A stretch of DNA of 64,000 bases from Brevibacillus dissolubilis. GTDB taxonomy: Bacteria; Bacillota; Bacilli; Brevibacillales; Brevibacillaceae. Shown in pieces: positions 1 through 8,457 of the stretch. How positions within the stretch are numbered: position 1 is the first letter of the stretch; each line of letters opens with the position of its first letter. The notes beneath the pieces were generated by a model. The model saw nothing but the letters and a program-made list of their open reading frames with translations. It searched no databases and was not told the origin of the DNA. The DNA lies in contig NZ_VCNA01000001.1 in assembly GCF_006170445.1 (NCBI RefSeq), positions 496,001 through 560,000 of the forward strand, given 5' to 3'. The translations under genes and the position numbers were made by a program.

Positions 1-488
1 ATCACAAACGTAAGCACCCACGCCCATAGTGGCCGGGTATGATGAAGGCGGGTTCCAATGAACAGGAACACCCACACAATCACTGACCACCAGTATGTCC
101 AGCCATTATGGTAGCTGGTGAGGCCCATATAATGAAACATTAATTCCACCAACGAAAAAATCGTCGTCCACAGCAGAATGTATCCGGACTGCTTCAGAAA
201 ACCAGACGAAAACGGGAAGCGTGACAGATACAGAATCATCATGGGTGGAAAGTTGACAAAACAGATGAAAAAGTCTGCTAGGGTATGATTCGGGATGAAT
301 AAGGTCTTCTCAAAATGCCACAGGGGATAATCATACATGAGAACCGTAATCAAAAGATCGACGGAAATAATGTAAATGATCGTTGGATAGTACTTCTTCC
401 AGTTCCTCCAATCACCATAAACCCAAGCGGCCAGCAGGATTATGACGCCAACCAGAATGGTCATCACAGACGCAATGGTATAAAGCAA
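1..488 (-). CDS. Multipass membrane protein, 3' end outside the window
   Basis: The reverse complement gives an open frame of about 162 codons that runs off the left edge. I place the start at the TTG at 488 because a GGGGAGG ribosome site lies about six bases upstream and an in-frame TAG blocks any longer frame. The product has several hydrophobic segments separated by short aromatic loops. It begins LYTIASVMTILVGVIILLAA and later carries YHNGWTYWWSVIVWVF. This layout resembles the small CBO0543-type membrane proteins of spore-formers, but that family name is from memory. No catalytic motif is visible. It diverges from the hydrolase gene at 651. Function unknown. Confidence 0.6.
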   Translation of the reverse strand, partial: MLYTIASVMTILVGVIILLAAWVYGDWRNWKKYYPTIIYIISVDLLITVLMYDYPLWHFEKTLFIPNHTLADFFICFVNFPPMMILYLSRFPFSSGFLKQSGYILLWTTIFSLVELMFHYMGLTSYHNGWTYWWSVIVWVFLFIGTRLHHTRPLWAWVLTFV

Positions 489-650
489 GACTTCCCTCCC
501 CCATCCAATCTAACACTGACATTGATATTATTTCCATATAGAAGTTCAAATATGATTCCGTTTGCATCGGCTCCGGGGCGATTTGCCAATCACTGTCCAA
601 CTCCTTATAATGTAGGCAACATATTGACTTATTCAGGAGGTCAGCCATAC

Positions 651-1214
651 ATGGAAAAACAAAGCTTGTTGCTCCTCCACGGTCTGGGTGGAAGCGGCCC
701 ACAGCATTGGCAGTCGTGGTTAGCGGTAGAATTGAGACAAAAGGGGCTGGATGTCCACTATCCTACCTTTACAGACTTTGATACACCACAAAAGGATGTC
801 TGGCTGCAGGAGCTTGCCGCTGCGATGGAACAGATCCCGGCTGATCATCAGGTCACCGTGGTTACGCACAGCTGCGGCTGTCTGCTCTGGCTGCATCATG
901 CCGCGACAGGGCCTGCGCGGATCGTACAGCGGGCGATTCTGGTCGCACCTCCTGCCCCTTCGCTGGTGATTCCGGAAGCGGCGAGCTTCTCCCCGGTACC
1001 GTTGGTGGAGGCTGATCTGAAACAGGCTTCTCACGAGACCTTGTTCGTGATGTCGTCAGATGATCCGTATTGCAGTCTGGAGGAGGCGACCCATTATATG
1101 CAGTTGGGCGCGCCTGCTGTGGTATTTCCGAACATGGGGCATATCAATACCGCGTCTGGGCATGGAGAGTGGTCTTGGATATTGGAGCAGTGCTTGCGAA
1201 AAGGAGTTATGTAG
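651..1214 (+). CDS. RBBP9/YdeN-family alpha/beta serine hydrolase
   Basis: The product is 187 residues, typical for the short single-domain RBBP9/YdeN hydrolases. The N-terminus has the LLLHGLGGSGPQHW oxyanion region. The nucleophile elbow is VTHSCGC at about residue 77, an acidic residue follows in SSDDPYC, and the catalytic His is in NMGHIN. I chose the ATG at 651 because AGGAGG precedes it at proper spacing. The open frame extends back to 315, but that part runs antisense to the membrane gene and has no ribosome site. The substrate cannot be told from sequence; the family cleaves small esters or peptides in the cytoplasm. It appears monocistronic, ending at a strong hairpin. Confidence 0.85.
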   Translation: MEKQSLLLLHGLGGSGPQHWQSWLAVELRQKGLDVHYPTFTDFDTPQKDVWLQELAAAMEQIPADHQVTVVTHSCGCLLWLHHAATGPARIVQRAILVAPPAPSLVIPEAASFSPVPLVEADLKQASHETLFVMSSDDPYCSLEEATHYMQLGAPAVVFPNMGHINTASGHGEWSWILEQCLRKGVM

Positions 1215-1282
1215 TCGGTCTGCGGACTGTACCTGCCCGCTCCCGTCAGCAGACTCGTCACAGGACGTATATGTAAGAAAAA

Positions 1283-1348
1283 AACCGCTCTTATTGTGGC
1301 ACCCTCCCTGTTGTTGAGAAAGGGCGGGCGTTCGCAGTAAGAGCGGTT
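1283..1348. terminator. Bidirectional terminator between hydrolase and catalase
   Basis: A perfect 11-base stem pairs AACCGCTCTTA at 1283-1293 with TAAGAGCGGTT at 1338-1348. The long loop contains further G/C-rich pairing. A T-tract follows on the plus side and an A-tract precedes it, so it can stop both convergent transcripts. Confidence 0.75.
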
Positions 1349-1443
1349 ATTTTAGGTTGTCCGGTTTATCGATGCTTGTCCGGTTATGTACCTACTTCAT
1401 TCGGTATTACAGGTATCGTATTACGGTAAATTCTGTTCGCCGA

Positions 1444-3075
1444 TTAATAGCCATCTGTTTGATGGCCCATCTGATCCACTTGATTTGCCACCTGTTGTGC
1501 AGCGCGAAAGACACGCCCAGGGTTTTTGGGAGCTTTGGCAAGACCCTCTGACACTCGGCGGCCATAGTCAGGGTCGGCTTGGGTGAAGTAGCTGATCATC
1601 TTTTCTTGGATTGCCGGAGCACAGACACTGAGGACGCCTACCAGGTTGGAGATCAGCTCGTCACGCTCGGTATCATCAAACGCGCGGTAAGTCTCCCCTG
1701 CCTGCTTGAAATCGTTGGGGCGGTCGATCTTCTCACGCACGAGCTTGGCGTTGTAGTGCGGCTCATGTGGTTCACCCGATTTTGGCGCTTCGCGAAGTCC
1801 GTCGATGGTGGATGGTTCGTAGTTGACGTGCGGGTTCTGACCTGGGGCACGATCCACATTGTACTCCATCTGACCGCCGCGCTGGTTGGTCGCCACGTGT
1901 TTTTTCGGGGCGTTGATCGGGAGTTGCAGGTAGTTGGTACCTACACGGTAGCGTTGGGTATCGGAGTAGGAGAAGGTACGGCCTTGAAGCAGCTTGTCAT
2001 CGGAGAAGTCCAGACCATCGACAAGCACGCCTGTACCAAATGCCGCCTGCTCTACCTCTGCGAAGTAGTCTTGTGGATTGCGGTCTAGCACCATGCGTCC
2101 TACCGGCAGGAACGGGAACTGATCCTGTGGCCACAGCTTGGTCGGATCGAGCGGATCAAAATCAAGCTCTGGATGCTCTCCATCCTCCATGACCTGTACG
2201 CACAGCTCCCATTCCGGATACTCGCCGCGTTCGATTGCTTCATATAAGTCTTGGGTGGCATGACTAGTGTTGTACGCTTGGATCTGGCTCGCTTCTTTAG
2301 CCAAAAGGTTCTTGATCGGCTGCTTCGGCTCCCAGTGGTATTTCACCAGAACACCTACACCGTCTTGGTTCACCCATTTGTATGTATTGACGCCTGAGCC
2401 TTGCATTTGACGATAGTTGGCCGGAATGCCCCATGGCGAGAAGATGAATGTCACCATATGAGTCGCTTCCGGTGTATTGGAGAGGAAATCGAACATTCTC
2501 TCTGGATCGCTCAAGTTGGTCACCGGATCAGGGCGGAACGAGTGCACCATGTCAGGGAACTTCAGCGGATCGCGGATAAAGAAGATCTTGAGGTTGTTGC
2601 CGACCAGATCCCAGTTACCGTCCTCGGTATAGAATTTCACCGCAAAACCACGTGGATCTCGCTCTGTCTCCGATGAATGACCACCGTGCACCACTGTGGA
2701 AAAACGGACAAAAACAGGTGTACGCTTGCCCTTTTCTTGGAAAAGCTTGGCTCTGGTGTACTTGGAGACAGGCTCTGTCCCTACGGTTCCATACGCCTCA
2801 AAATAACCATGCGCCCCTGCTCCACGGGCATGCACGACACGCTCTGGAATCCGCTCACGATCAAAGTGAGAAATTTTTTCCAAGAAATGATAGTTCTCCA
2901 GAGTCACTGGACCTCTGTTGCCCACCGTTCTGACATTCTGGTTGTCCGAGATCGGATGCCCCTGACGGTCCGTAAGCGTCATCTCCGTCTCACCCTTGCC
3001 CATGCGCGGGTCAGAAGCGCTGCCTACACCATCCACAGCCTGTCCTGTCGGATCTTGGTTCTGATTATTGTTCAT
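1444..3075 (-). CDS. katA: Heme catalase
   Basis: This 543-residue protein is a monofunctional heme catalase that degrades hydrogen peroxide. The catalytic His is in [16 protein letters not shown], the distal Asn in [16 protein letters not shown], and the proximal heme Tyr in [17 protein letters not shown]. Length fits a small-subunit (clade 3) enzyme with a short C-terminal extension. The ATG at 3075 follows AAGGGCGGG; a TTG at 3093 would add six residues that are really the ribosome-site sequence. It converges on the hydrolase gene across a shared terminator. I found no clear PerR operator upstream. The gene symbol is by family and the exact paralogue (katA, katE or katX) cannot be told. 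Confidence 0.95.
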   Translation of the reverse strand: MNNNQNQDPTGQAVDGVGSASDPRMGKGETEMTLTDRQGHPISDNQNVRTVGNRGPVTLENYHFLEKISHFDRERIPERVVHARGAGAHGYFEAYGTVGTEPVSKYTRAKLFQEKGKRTPVFVRFSTVVHGGHSSETERDPRGFAVKFYTEDGNWDLVGNNLKIFFIRDPLKFPDMVHSFRPDPVTNLSDPERMFDFLSNTPEATHMVTFIFSPWGIPANYRQMQGSGVNTYKWVNQDGVGVLVKYHWEPKQPIKNLLAKEASQIQAYNTSHATQDLYEAIERGEYPEWELCVQVMEDGEHPELDFDPLDPTKLWPQDQFPFLPVGRMVLDRNPQDYFAEVEQAAFGTGVLVDGLDFSDDKLLQGRTFSYSDTQRYRVGTNYLQLPINAPKKHVATNQRGGQMEYNVDRAPGQNPHVNYEPSTIDGLREAPKSGEPHEPHYNAKLVREKIDRPNDFKQAGETYRAFDDTERDELISNLVGVLSVCAPAIQEKMISYFTQADPDYGRRVSEGLAKAPKNPGRVFRAAQQVANQVDQMGHQTDGY

Positions 3076-3348
3076 ACGAGTCCCGCCCTTCAAGAAAAAA
3101 TTTCTCTACAAATGGGCATTGTATCCAATGAGGAGTTGAAAGATACGCAGGAGAAAGGATCGCTTTACGTAGAAATTGCATCAGGATAAGTAAGATTGAG
3201 ATAGCATAACACACGTTGCAGAATGTACTCGCGTTTTTGCTCCTAATTTTTCCCCTCCCCTGAATCCTCGCTCTTTTTAATCTTTTTATTTTTATTTATT
3301 CTTTCTTCCCATGGCTTTTTTGTTTTGTGGATTCTACTGCTGCCCCGT

Positions 3349-3583
3349 CCGAGAGGGAGCGGCTGGCAAAGTGCGCGCCTCTTTGGAAATCCCGCTCAGC
3401 GGAGAAAAAAGCGCTGGCGTCCCTTTACATCTTGGATCTCTCCCAGTGGCAAACCCCTTCGTTGAATACGCTTCTTCGAACCTTTTTGACACGGACAAGC
3501 CAGCGCTTTTTTCGCAGCGGACACCCCCATCATCCTTGCGGATTTTCAAGAAGGCAAGCGATTTTCCAGCCGCTCCCTCTCGG
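3349..3583. repeat. Large imperfect palindrome, about 235 bp
   Basis: The outer arms are an 18-base perfect inverted repeat, CCGAGAGGGAGCGGCTGG at 3349-3366 and its complement at 3566-3583. A second perfect pair, AAAAAAGCGCTGGC at 3405-3418 and its complement at 3499-3512, is nested inside, with an 80-base centre. Sequence between the arms is also partly self-complementary. Both strands have short open frames whose peptides contain REGAAGK and EKSAG, which follows from the palindrome and is not evidence of coding. The element lies between the divergent upstream side of the catalase gene and the terminator of the alarmone gene. It looks like a dispersed hairpin repeat. The rest of the gap (3076-3348) shows only A/T-rich leader sequence. 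Confidence 0.75.
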
Positions 3584-3612
3584 CCACCAAAGCCAACATC
3601 AATCCGCATAAT

Positions 3613-3642
3613 AAAAAAAGCCAGGGGCAACCTTCACCCCTA
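3613..3642 (-). terminator. Rho-independent terminator of the alarmone synthetase gene
   Basis: On the minus strand CTAGGGG pairs with CCCCTGG around a short loop and is followed by a run of seven T. The hairpin begins at the stop codon itself. Confidence 0.75.
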
Positions 3643-4473
3643 GCGTTTTAACCGTTTCCCCAGCATGTCATAAATCATGCGGAACTTCGGATTATCCAAG
3701 AAAACCTCTTCAAATCCACTAAAATGTTCTTTATAAAGCGCAGCGGCCGACTCATAATTCTGCCTTACGCATAATGAGAAGATCTCTTCCAATTTTTCTT
3801 CCAGATTGTTGTCCACCAAAACAGGCATCGGCGTCATAATCTCTTGACGCAGATTATTCATCAGCTCATCCAGCTGATTGGTAATCGTAGATGCTGTGGA
3901 GAGCTGCTGCATAACGTCATCTGGGATTTTGCCGTCGTACTTGTAGCGAAGCTCATGCTCGTTGACAGCCCAGAAGTTCATGCCGAGCGTGCGGATCTGA
4001 ATCTCACACGGCAGTGTCCATTTTTCCCCGCCGGAGTAGACCGTGTACGTGCCGATCATGTGGATACTGCGGTAACCGGACTCTTTCGGGGCGTCAATAT
4101 AGTCTTTTACATCATAGATTTGAATATCTTCGCGCATCTGTATCAATTGCTGAACCTCACGGACGTCGTCGATATATCGGCAGACGCAGCGGAGACCGGC
4201 AATGTCAGTGATCTCATTCTTGATGACTTCCTGCCAGTCGTCCTGGTTGAAGTCGATCCGTTTTTCCACGGCTTTGCGCAGTAAGCTGTCGGTTTTTTTG
4301 ACGCGGCCGACAACGAACTCAATCGGAGAGTAGCGGCCGTTTTTGAGAAAGCCGTACTTAATTCCCTTGAGCTTTAGTTTCAGTTCGTCAACGGCCTGTT
4401 CATACGGGGCTAAAAAGCTGACGAGATTGTTCAGAACCTTCTTAGGAATGTTCGGGATATGTGTAGGGGTCAT
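3640..4473 (-). CDS. Small alarmone synthetase, RelA/SpoT synthetase domain only
   Basis: The product is a GTP pyrophosphokinase-family protein that would make (p)ppGpp from ATP and GTP/GDP. The synthetase core is clear: RYSPIEFVVGRVKK, NEITDIAGLRCVCRY, PKESGYRSIHMIGTY and EIQIRTLGMNFWA. There is no HD hydrolase, TGS or ACT domain, so it is a stand-alone synthetase (RelP/RelQ/YjbM-like) with a helical C-terminal tail. I prefer the ATG at 4473 (277 residues) because GGAGG lies ten bases upstream. An ATG at 4551 would add 26 residues behind a weaker AGGAAC. At 277 residues it is longer than the roughly 210-230 of most family members. It lies 118 bases after cbiB in the same direction and could be co-transcribed with it. 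Confidence 0.85.
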   Translation of the reverse strand: MTPTHIPNIPKKVLNNLVSFLAPYEQAVDELKLKLKGIKYGFLKNGRYSPIEFVVGRVKKTDSLLRKAVEKRIDFNQDDWQEVIKNEITDIAGLRCVCRYIDDVREVQQLIQMREDIQIYDVKDYIDAPKESGYRSIHMIGTYTVYSGGEKWTLPCEIQIRTLGMNFWAVNEHELRYKYDGKIPDDVMQQLSTASTITNQLDELMNNLRQEIMTPMPVLVDNNLEEKLEEIFSLCVRQNYESAAALYKEHFSGFEEVFLDNPKFRMIYDMLGKRLKR

Positions 4474-4591
4474 AAATGGATGTACCTCCATAAAAGAGCG
4501 TAAAACATAGGGTAACGTAGACAAATTGAATAATTCGTCAAAAAACTGCATGTTCCTGCAAACCCTAATAAATTTACATTAACTTAAAAAA

Positions 4592-5587
4592 TTAATAATA
4601 TGTTCGTGTTAACCATACAATTAGGACACCAACGAGCATATAACCTGCCGTCGTGGCGATATGCAGCCGAATCGTATCTCGGATATGCCGGGGCACCAGT
4701 GGCGTATAAGGCTCCCCCATCCGGGCACGATTGGACTCCACACCTTGATAATAATTCACCCCGCCCAGTTGAATCCGCAGGGCGCCGGCCACAGACGACT
4801 CGGTCCAGCCGCTGTTGGGACTCGGATGCTTACGGGCATCGCGCAGACCCATTTTCCATGCTCCTTTGGCGTCTAATCTCATGCACCAAGCAAATATTAT
4901 AACAAACAAAAAGGTGATTCGTGAAGGAAAAAAATTGAAAATATCGTCCAATCGCGCAGAGGCCCAGCCTAAGTCGCGGTATTTTTCATTTTTGTAGCCT
5001 ACCATCGAGTCCAGCGTGTTGACTGCCCGATAAGCGAGTGCCAGCGGAGCACCGCCGATGAGTGCAAACAAGAGTGGTGCTGTCACGGCATCTACGATAT
5101 TTTCCGCTACCGTCTCCACTGCGCCACGGGTGATTTCTTTTTCATCGAGCTGGTCGGTATCACGCCCGACGACCATGGAGAGCTGGAAGCGTGCCTGTGG
5201 CAGATCACCTTTGATCAGCTCCTGATAAATCGCCTGGCCTGCCTGTGCTAGACCCTTCGTGGCAATCGTGGTTGCGATCAGGAACACCTCTGTGACTGCT
5301 GCCAGAACTGGACTGAATTGGTTCAATAGATATAATAACCAAAACGGGATCAAAAAAGCGGTGCTGACCAAGACGATTGGAAACAGCAGGCCCAGCAGGC
5401 GGCCCAGCCATCTGGCTTCGCCCCTTTTTCGCTTGAGCGATTCATAGATCGGACGGATCAGCCGATCGACTCTGGTGATCAGCTTGCCCATGCCGATGAC
5501 AGGATGGGGCAGCCAGCGCGGGTCGCCGATGATCAGGTCGAGTATGTATGCAAGTAAAACAGTCAAAGGAAACCAGGAATGAATCAC
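4592..5587 (-). CDS. cbiB: Adenosylcobinamide-phosphate synthase (CbiB/CobD-type)
   Basis: This integral membrane enzyme attaches the aminopropanol (phosphate) linker to adenosylcobyric acid. The signature GDPRWLPHPVIGMGKLI near residue 20 and the ARKHPSPNSGWTES stretch near residue 260 are typical, with about five hydrophobic segments over 331 residues. The GTG start at 5587 follows AAGGAG ten bases upstream. It is the last clear gene of the riboswitch-controlled cobamide operon, 18 bases after cbiZ. CobD (8454-9593) supplies the linker precursor. Because CbiZ upstream produces cobyric acid, the two together remodel salvaged cobinamide. Confidence 0.92.
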   Translation of the reverse strand: MIHSWFPLTVLLAYILDLIIGDPRWLPHPVIGMGKLITRVDRLIRPIYESLKRKRGEARWLGRLLGLLFPIVLVSTAFLIPFWLLYLLNQFSPVLAAVTEVFLIATTIATKGLAQAGQAIYQELIKGDLPQARFQLSMVVGRDTDQLDEKEITRGAVETVAENIVDAVTAPLLFALIGGAPLALAYRAVNTLDSMVGYKNEKYRDLGWASARLDDIFNFFPSRITFLFVIIFAWCMRLDAKGAWKMGLRDARKHPSPNSGWTESSVAGALRIQLGGVNYYQGVESNRARMGEPYTPLVPRHIRDTIRLHIATTAGYMLVGVLIVWLTRTYY

Positions 5588-5605
5588 GATCGTTACGCTC
5601 CTTGT

Positions 5606-6298
5606 TCAACCCTTTCGAATCTTTTCACGATATACGGCATCAAGGGTGGCATGATGGACGGCAGTCGCCAGCGCATGACCGATCTCAGTGGCGCTGCCGG
5701 CATATTGATGGGTGTAGCGGTATGTATGGGACATCGTACAGGCGATCGCCACGGCATCGGTTGTCGTCCCGGTGACCGTGCTGCCTGCATTGTCGGTGAG
5801 ACCGGCATCCTGCAGGGCAGCGGTTTTTGCCTCGGTGGCAGTGATAACCGCATTGATCAGCGCGGCATCTGTCAGCTTGGCGTCGAGGATCACGATGGTA
5901 TTGATCGTGTCGGCGAAGTAAGCAGAGTAACGGTTGGGGGCATGACCTGCGCGAACGGCATTGCCGACACCTGCTGTGACGATCGCGCAGAGGCAGAACT
6001 CTGGCCCGCTCGCCACACGAATCCCGGCTTCTGCTACATTGGCGGCAGTGAGGAGTCCGATGGCGCGTGTGGGGTCTGCTCCTTTTTCACGGATTCGCTG
6101 TACGATGTCTTGAACGGGCTCCATCGAGGAGTAGTCAGCGCCGACACGCTGGTTGAGGATCAGGCTGACGTCCCGGTGCAGTCCGCCTCCCCACAAGGCG
6201 CTGGAGAATGTGCGTAAACCAGGTGGATACGTAACCGTGAGCTGATCGTCGGTGATGGTTACACATAGATCAGGGATACTCCCCACCTCATCAGCCAT
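5606..6298 (-). CDS. cbiZ: Adenosylcobinamide amidohydrolase
   Basis: CbiZ removes the aminopropanol side chain from adenosylcobinamide, giving adenosylcobyric acid for re-assembly by CbiB. The 230-residue protein has family-like segments LWGGGLHRDVSLILNQRV, GLLTAANVAEAG and VTAGVGNAVRAGH, then a Thr/Ala-rich region with TTTDAVAIACT. The start is chosen at the ATG at 6298, which shares one base with the stop of the upstream phosphatase gene (TGATG), typical of translational coupling. An ATG at 6316 would lie inside the upstream gene with its G-rich stretch too close. Its presence marks the operon as a cobamide salvage and remodelling set. Confidence 0.88.
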   Translation of the reverse strand: MADEVGSIPDLCVTITDDQLTVTYPPGLRTFSSALWGGGLHRDVSLILNQRVGADYSSMEPVQDIVQRIREKGADPTRAIGLLTAANVAEAGIRVASGPEFCLCAIVTAGVGNAVRAGHAPNRYSAYFADTINTIVILDAKLTDAALINAVITATEAKTAALQDAGLTDNAGSTVTGTTTDAVAIACTMSHTYRYTHQYAGSATEIGHALATAVHHATLDAVYREKIRKG

Positions 6299-6891
6299 CA
6301 ACTGACGACACTCCATTCCCCTGTCTGCTCATCGTACTGACACGTCAGACTCGTCCCATGCAGCATCGTCTGCTCAAAATACCGCTTCGGATCACGGTCG
6401 ATATAAAGCGTCAGGAACAGCTTGATCATCCCCCCGTGACTCACGGCAAGCACCGTCTCCCCGTCTCCATGGCGGCTGAGCAAGCGCGCCAAGAAAGACT
6501 CCAGCCGCTTTTGCATATCATCAAGCGACTCTCCATCTGTCGGCTTATGCTCCCATGGATCATCATAAAAACGCACCAATGCATCACCCTCGGTCGGGAA
6601 CAACTCGTCATAGGTTTTCGCTTCCCAGCGCCCGAAGGCAATCTCACGCAAATCCTCCGTCTTCTCCACGGTCAACCCCGGGTGATGGCTGGCAATCGCT
6701 TCGGCGGTACGGACGGCACGTTGCAGGTCACTGCTGTAAGCGGCGTCGATCCGCACGTCTTTTAACTTTTCGCCTAGCTGTCTGGCCTGTTCGATGCCTG
6801 TCTCAGACAAGAGTGCATCGTGATGGCCGATATAGCGTTTTTGCTGGTTCTCTGTCGTCACGGCATGACGCGCCCAGATCAATGTCAGCAT
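6298..6891 (-). CDS. cobC: Alpha-ribazole phosphatase, histidine phosphatase family
   Basis: The 197-residue protein has the phosphoglycerate-mutase fold signature. The phospho-acceptor motif reads RHAVTTEN near residue 8, with Ala replacing the usual Gly of RHG. Other catalytic elements are AYSSDLQRAVRTAEAI, REIAFGRWE and the second His in AVSHGGMI. Within this operon its natural role is to dephosphorylate alpha-ribazole phosphate or the final cobalamin phosphate. The ATG at 6891 overlaps the cobS stop by one base and has GGGAGG upstream; the longer open frame to 6966 runs into cobS. The RHG to RHA change is mild, but the exact substrate rests on context. Confidence 0.88.
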   Translation of the reverse strand: MLTLIWARHAVTTENQQKRYIGHHDALLSETGIEQARQLGEKLKDVRIDAAYSSDLQRAVRTAEAIASHHPGLTVEKTEDLREIAFGRWEAKTYDELFPTEGDALVRFYDDPWEHKPTDGESLDDMQKRLESFLARLLSRHGDGETVLAVSHGGMIKLFLTLYIDRDPKRYFEQTMLHGTSLTCQYDEQTGEWSVVS

Positions 6892-7793
6892 CAAATAAGA
6901 CCTCCCATATGTACGATAAAAGCTCCGGTTACAAGCAAAGCCGTCTCGGTGATCTCGGTCAGGCAACCATACGTGTCACCTGTCAGCCCGCCGAGCAGCT
7001 TTTGCATACGACGATTAAAGCGGATTGTAATAATAAGCCAAACGATAAGGAAAAGCAATCCCCCGATGGTACCGCTGATCCACAGAACGGTCCCTGCGGC
7101 CAAAAGCAGGGCCACTGCAAGCCGCAACGGGGTGAGACCTTCCTTCATACCAGAGCCGATCCCTCCATTGGCATTCAGGTACGGCCAAAAATAAATCGAA
7201 AGCAGCAACCCGGCCCGGGCTAAAATCGGCGGGATGAGCAGCATCGTAACCAACAGTCCGGCTATCTCGAAAAAATCACGTGCAATCGTGAACAAGTGCC
7301 CGCCTGCCAGCTTAAAAACAAGATCTCCACCCCACGTGCCAAACAATGGAACCAGTGGCTTCGTATCTTCCCATCCGGAAAAAGACAGGGCCATCGTCTC
7401 TCGGATACCATCTATGATCGAGACAATCGCGGTGAACTTGACCAGAACGACCAAAACAGCGGCGATCACACCCATCGCTCCGACGCGGCTGTCTTTCATA
7501 ATCTCCAGCATCCGCTCCCGACTGCGTGATGACCCCACTGCGTCAGCCGTATCCATCAGCCCGTCCAGATGCAGACCGCCCGTCAGCCAAATCCAGCAGA
7601 CCAGTGTGAGAACGGCGATCAACATCGTCGGCAGGAACGGTGACAGCAAGACCGCCACAACAGCAACAATCATACCGATGATAAGTCCGACCAGCGGATA
7701 GTACGCCGTGCTTTTGGCCCATGCTTCTGGTTTGGCTTGGAAGCGGACTGGGATTCTCGTGAGAAATGTAAGTGCTTGGAAAAAAGCGTTCAC
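6891..7793 (-). CDS. cobS: Adenosylcobinamide-GDP ribazoletransferase
   Basis: CobS joins the lower-ligand nucleoside to adenosylcobinamide-GDP at the membrane. The N-terminus FFQALTFLTRIPVRF and the GGLHLDGLMDTADAVGSSRSRERMLEIMKDSRVG region (the Asp-rich cofactor site, about residues 70-105) are diagnostic, though here written across two parts of the same stretch. At 300 residues it is about 50 longer than usual. The excess is a loop around residues 130-185 containing SGWEDTKPLVPL, between membrane helices. The start is GTG at 7793 with GGGAGGG upstream. The cobU stop is four bases upstream. Confidence 0.9.
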   Translation of the reverse strand: MNAFFQALTFLTRIPVRFQAKPEAWAKSTAYYPLVGLIIGMIVAVVAVLLSPFLPTMLIAVLTLVCWIWLTGGLHLDGLMDTADAVGSSRSRERMLEIMKDSRVGAMGVIAAVLVVLVKFTAIVSIIDGIRETMALSFSGWEDTKPLVPLFGTWGGDLVFKLAGGHLFTIARDFFEIAGLLVTMLLIPPILARAGLLLSIYFWPYLNANGGIGSGMKEGLTPLRLAVALLLAAGTVLWISGTIGGLLFLIVWLIITIRFNRRMQKLLGGLTGDTYGCLTEITETALLVTGAFIVHMGGLI

Positions 7794-7797
7794 CCCG

Positions 7798-8457
7798 TCA
7801 TCCCTCCCTGCTTCCTTTTAGATACAAGGGCTGACCGGACAGGACAAACATAAACGTCTCCGAAGCGTCCGCCACCAGCTGATTGGCACGTCCCACTGCG
7901 TCCTGAAAGGCACGGCCAAGCGAGGTCGCAGCCACACCGCCAAGCCCTACTTCGTCGCTGACGATCACCCAGTCAAGATCGGACTCCTGACAGATTTGCA
8001 GAAAACGGGTTGTCTCCACTGCCACTTTTTCCCGCACATGTTGGGTTCCCCATTCGGATTCGGGATAGGACATCAGCAGGTTGGCGATCCAGCCGGAGAG
8101 GGTGTCGAGCAGGACGACGCGGTAAGCGGGAGCCGATTCTGTGGCATCGCCAGTCTTAGACGGTGGTTGGGTACAGCTTTCTCCCTCATGATCTGCCCCT
8201 TGATGCCCGATCCCCAGGAGACTCCCCTGCGCGATCCGCTCTACGGTCTCCACCAGCTTGAGCGGCTCCTCACACGTTCCCCATTTTCCCGGTCTGCGAA
8301 CTTGGTGCAGGTCGATCCGCGCCTTCATCTCATCGTCCCACGCCTGTCCGGTGGCGAAATAGAGCACCCCGTCTTGACCTCCCAGCTCCTCTGCGATTTT
8401 TTCTGCAAAAGCACTTTTTCCCGAGCGGATTCCGCCTGTGATCAATACGATACTCAT
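7798..8457 (-). CDS. cobU: Bifunctional adenosylcobinamide kinase/guanylyltransferase
   Basis: CobU phosphorylates adenosylcobinamide and then transfers GMP to it. The P-loop GGIRSGKSAFAEKIA is at residue 8, a guanylylated-His candidate lies in DLHQVRRPGKW near residue 51, and the C-terminal part contains WVIVSDEVGLGGV. A hydrophilic insertion of roughly 35 residues (around 79-113, containing GADHEGESCTQ) is unusual, making the protein 219 residues against about 180 for the family. The ATG at 8457 overlaps the cobD stop by four bases (ATGA), so it is translationally coupled. Confidence 0.9.
   Translation of the reverse strand: MSIVLITGGIRSGKSAFAEKIAEELGGQDGVLYFATGQAWDDEMKARIDLHQVRRPGKWGTCEEPLKLVETVERIAQGSLLGIGHQGADHEGESCTQPPSKTGDATESAPAYRVVLLDTLSGWIANLLMSYPESEWGTQHVREKVAVETTRFLQICQESDLDWVIVSDEVGLGGVAATSLGRAFQDAVGRANQLVADASETFMFVLSGQPLYLKGSREG

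Noticed and set aside
315-650. N-terminal extension of the hydrolase frame
   Set aside because: It is antisense to the membrane gene at 1-488 and has no ribosome site; AGGAGG sits right before the ATG at 651.
3311-3643. Short frames on both strands in the 3.3-3.6 kb gap
   Set aside because: Both peptides share REGAAGK and EKSAG because the DNA is an inverted repeat; no ribosome sites.
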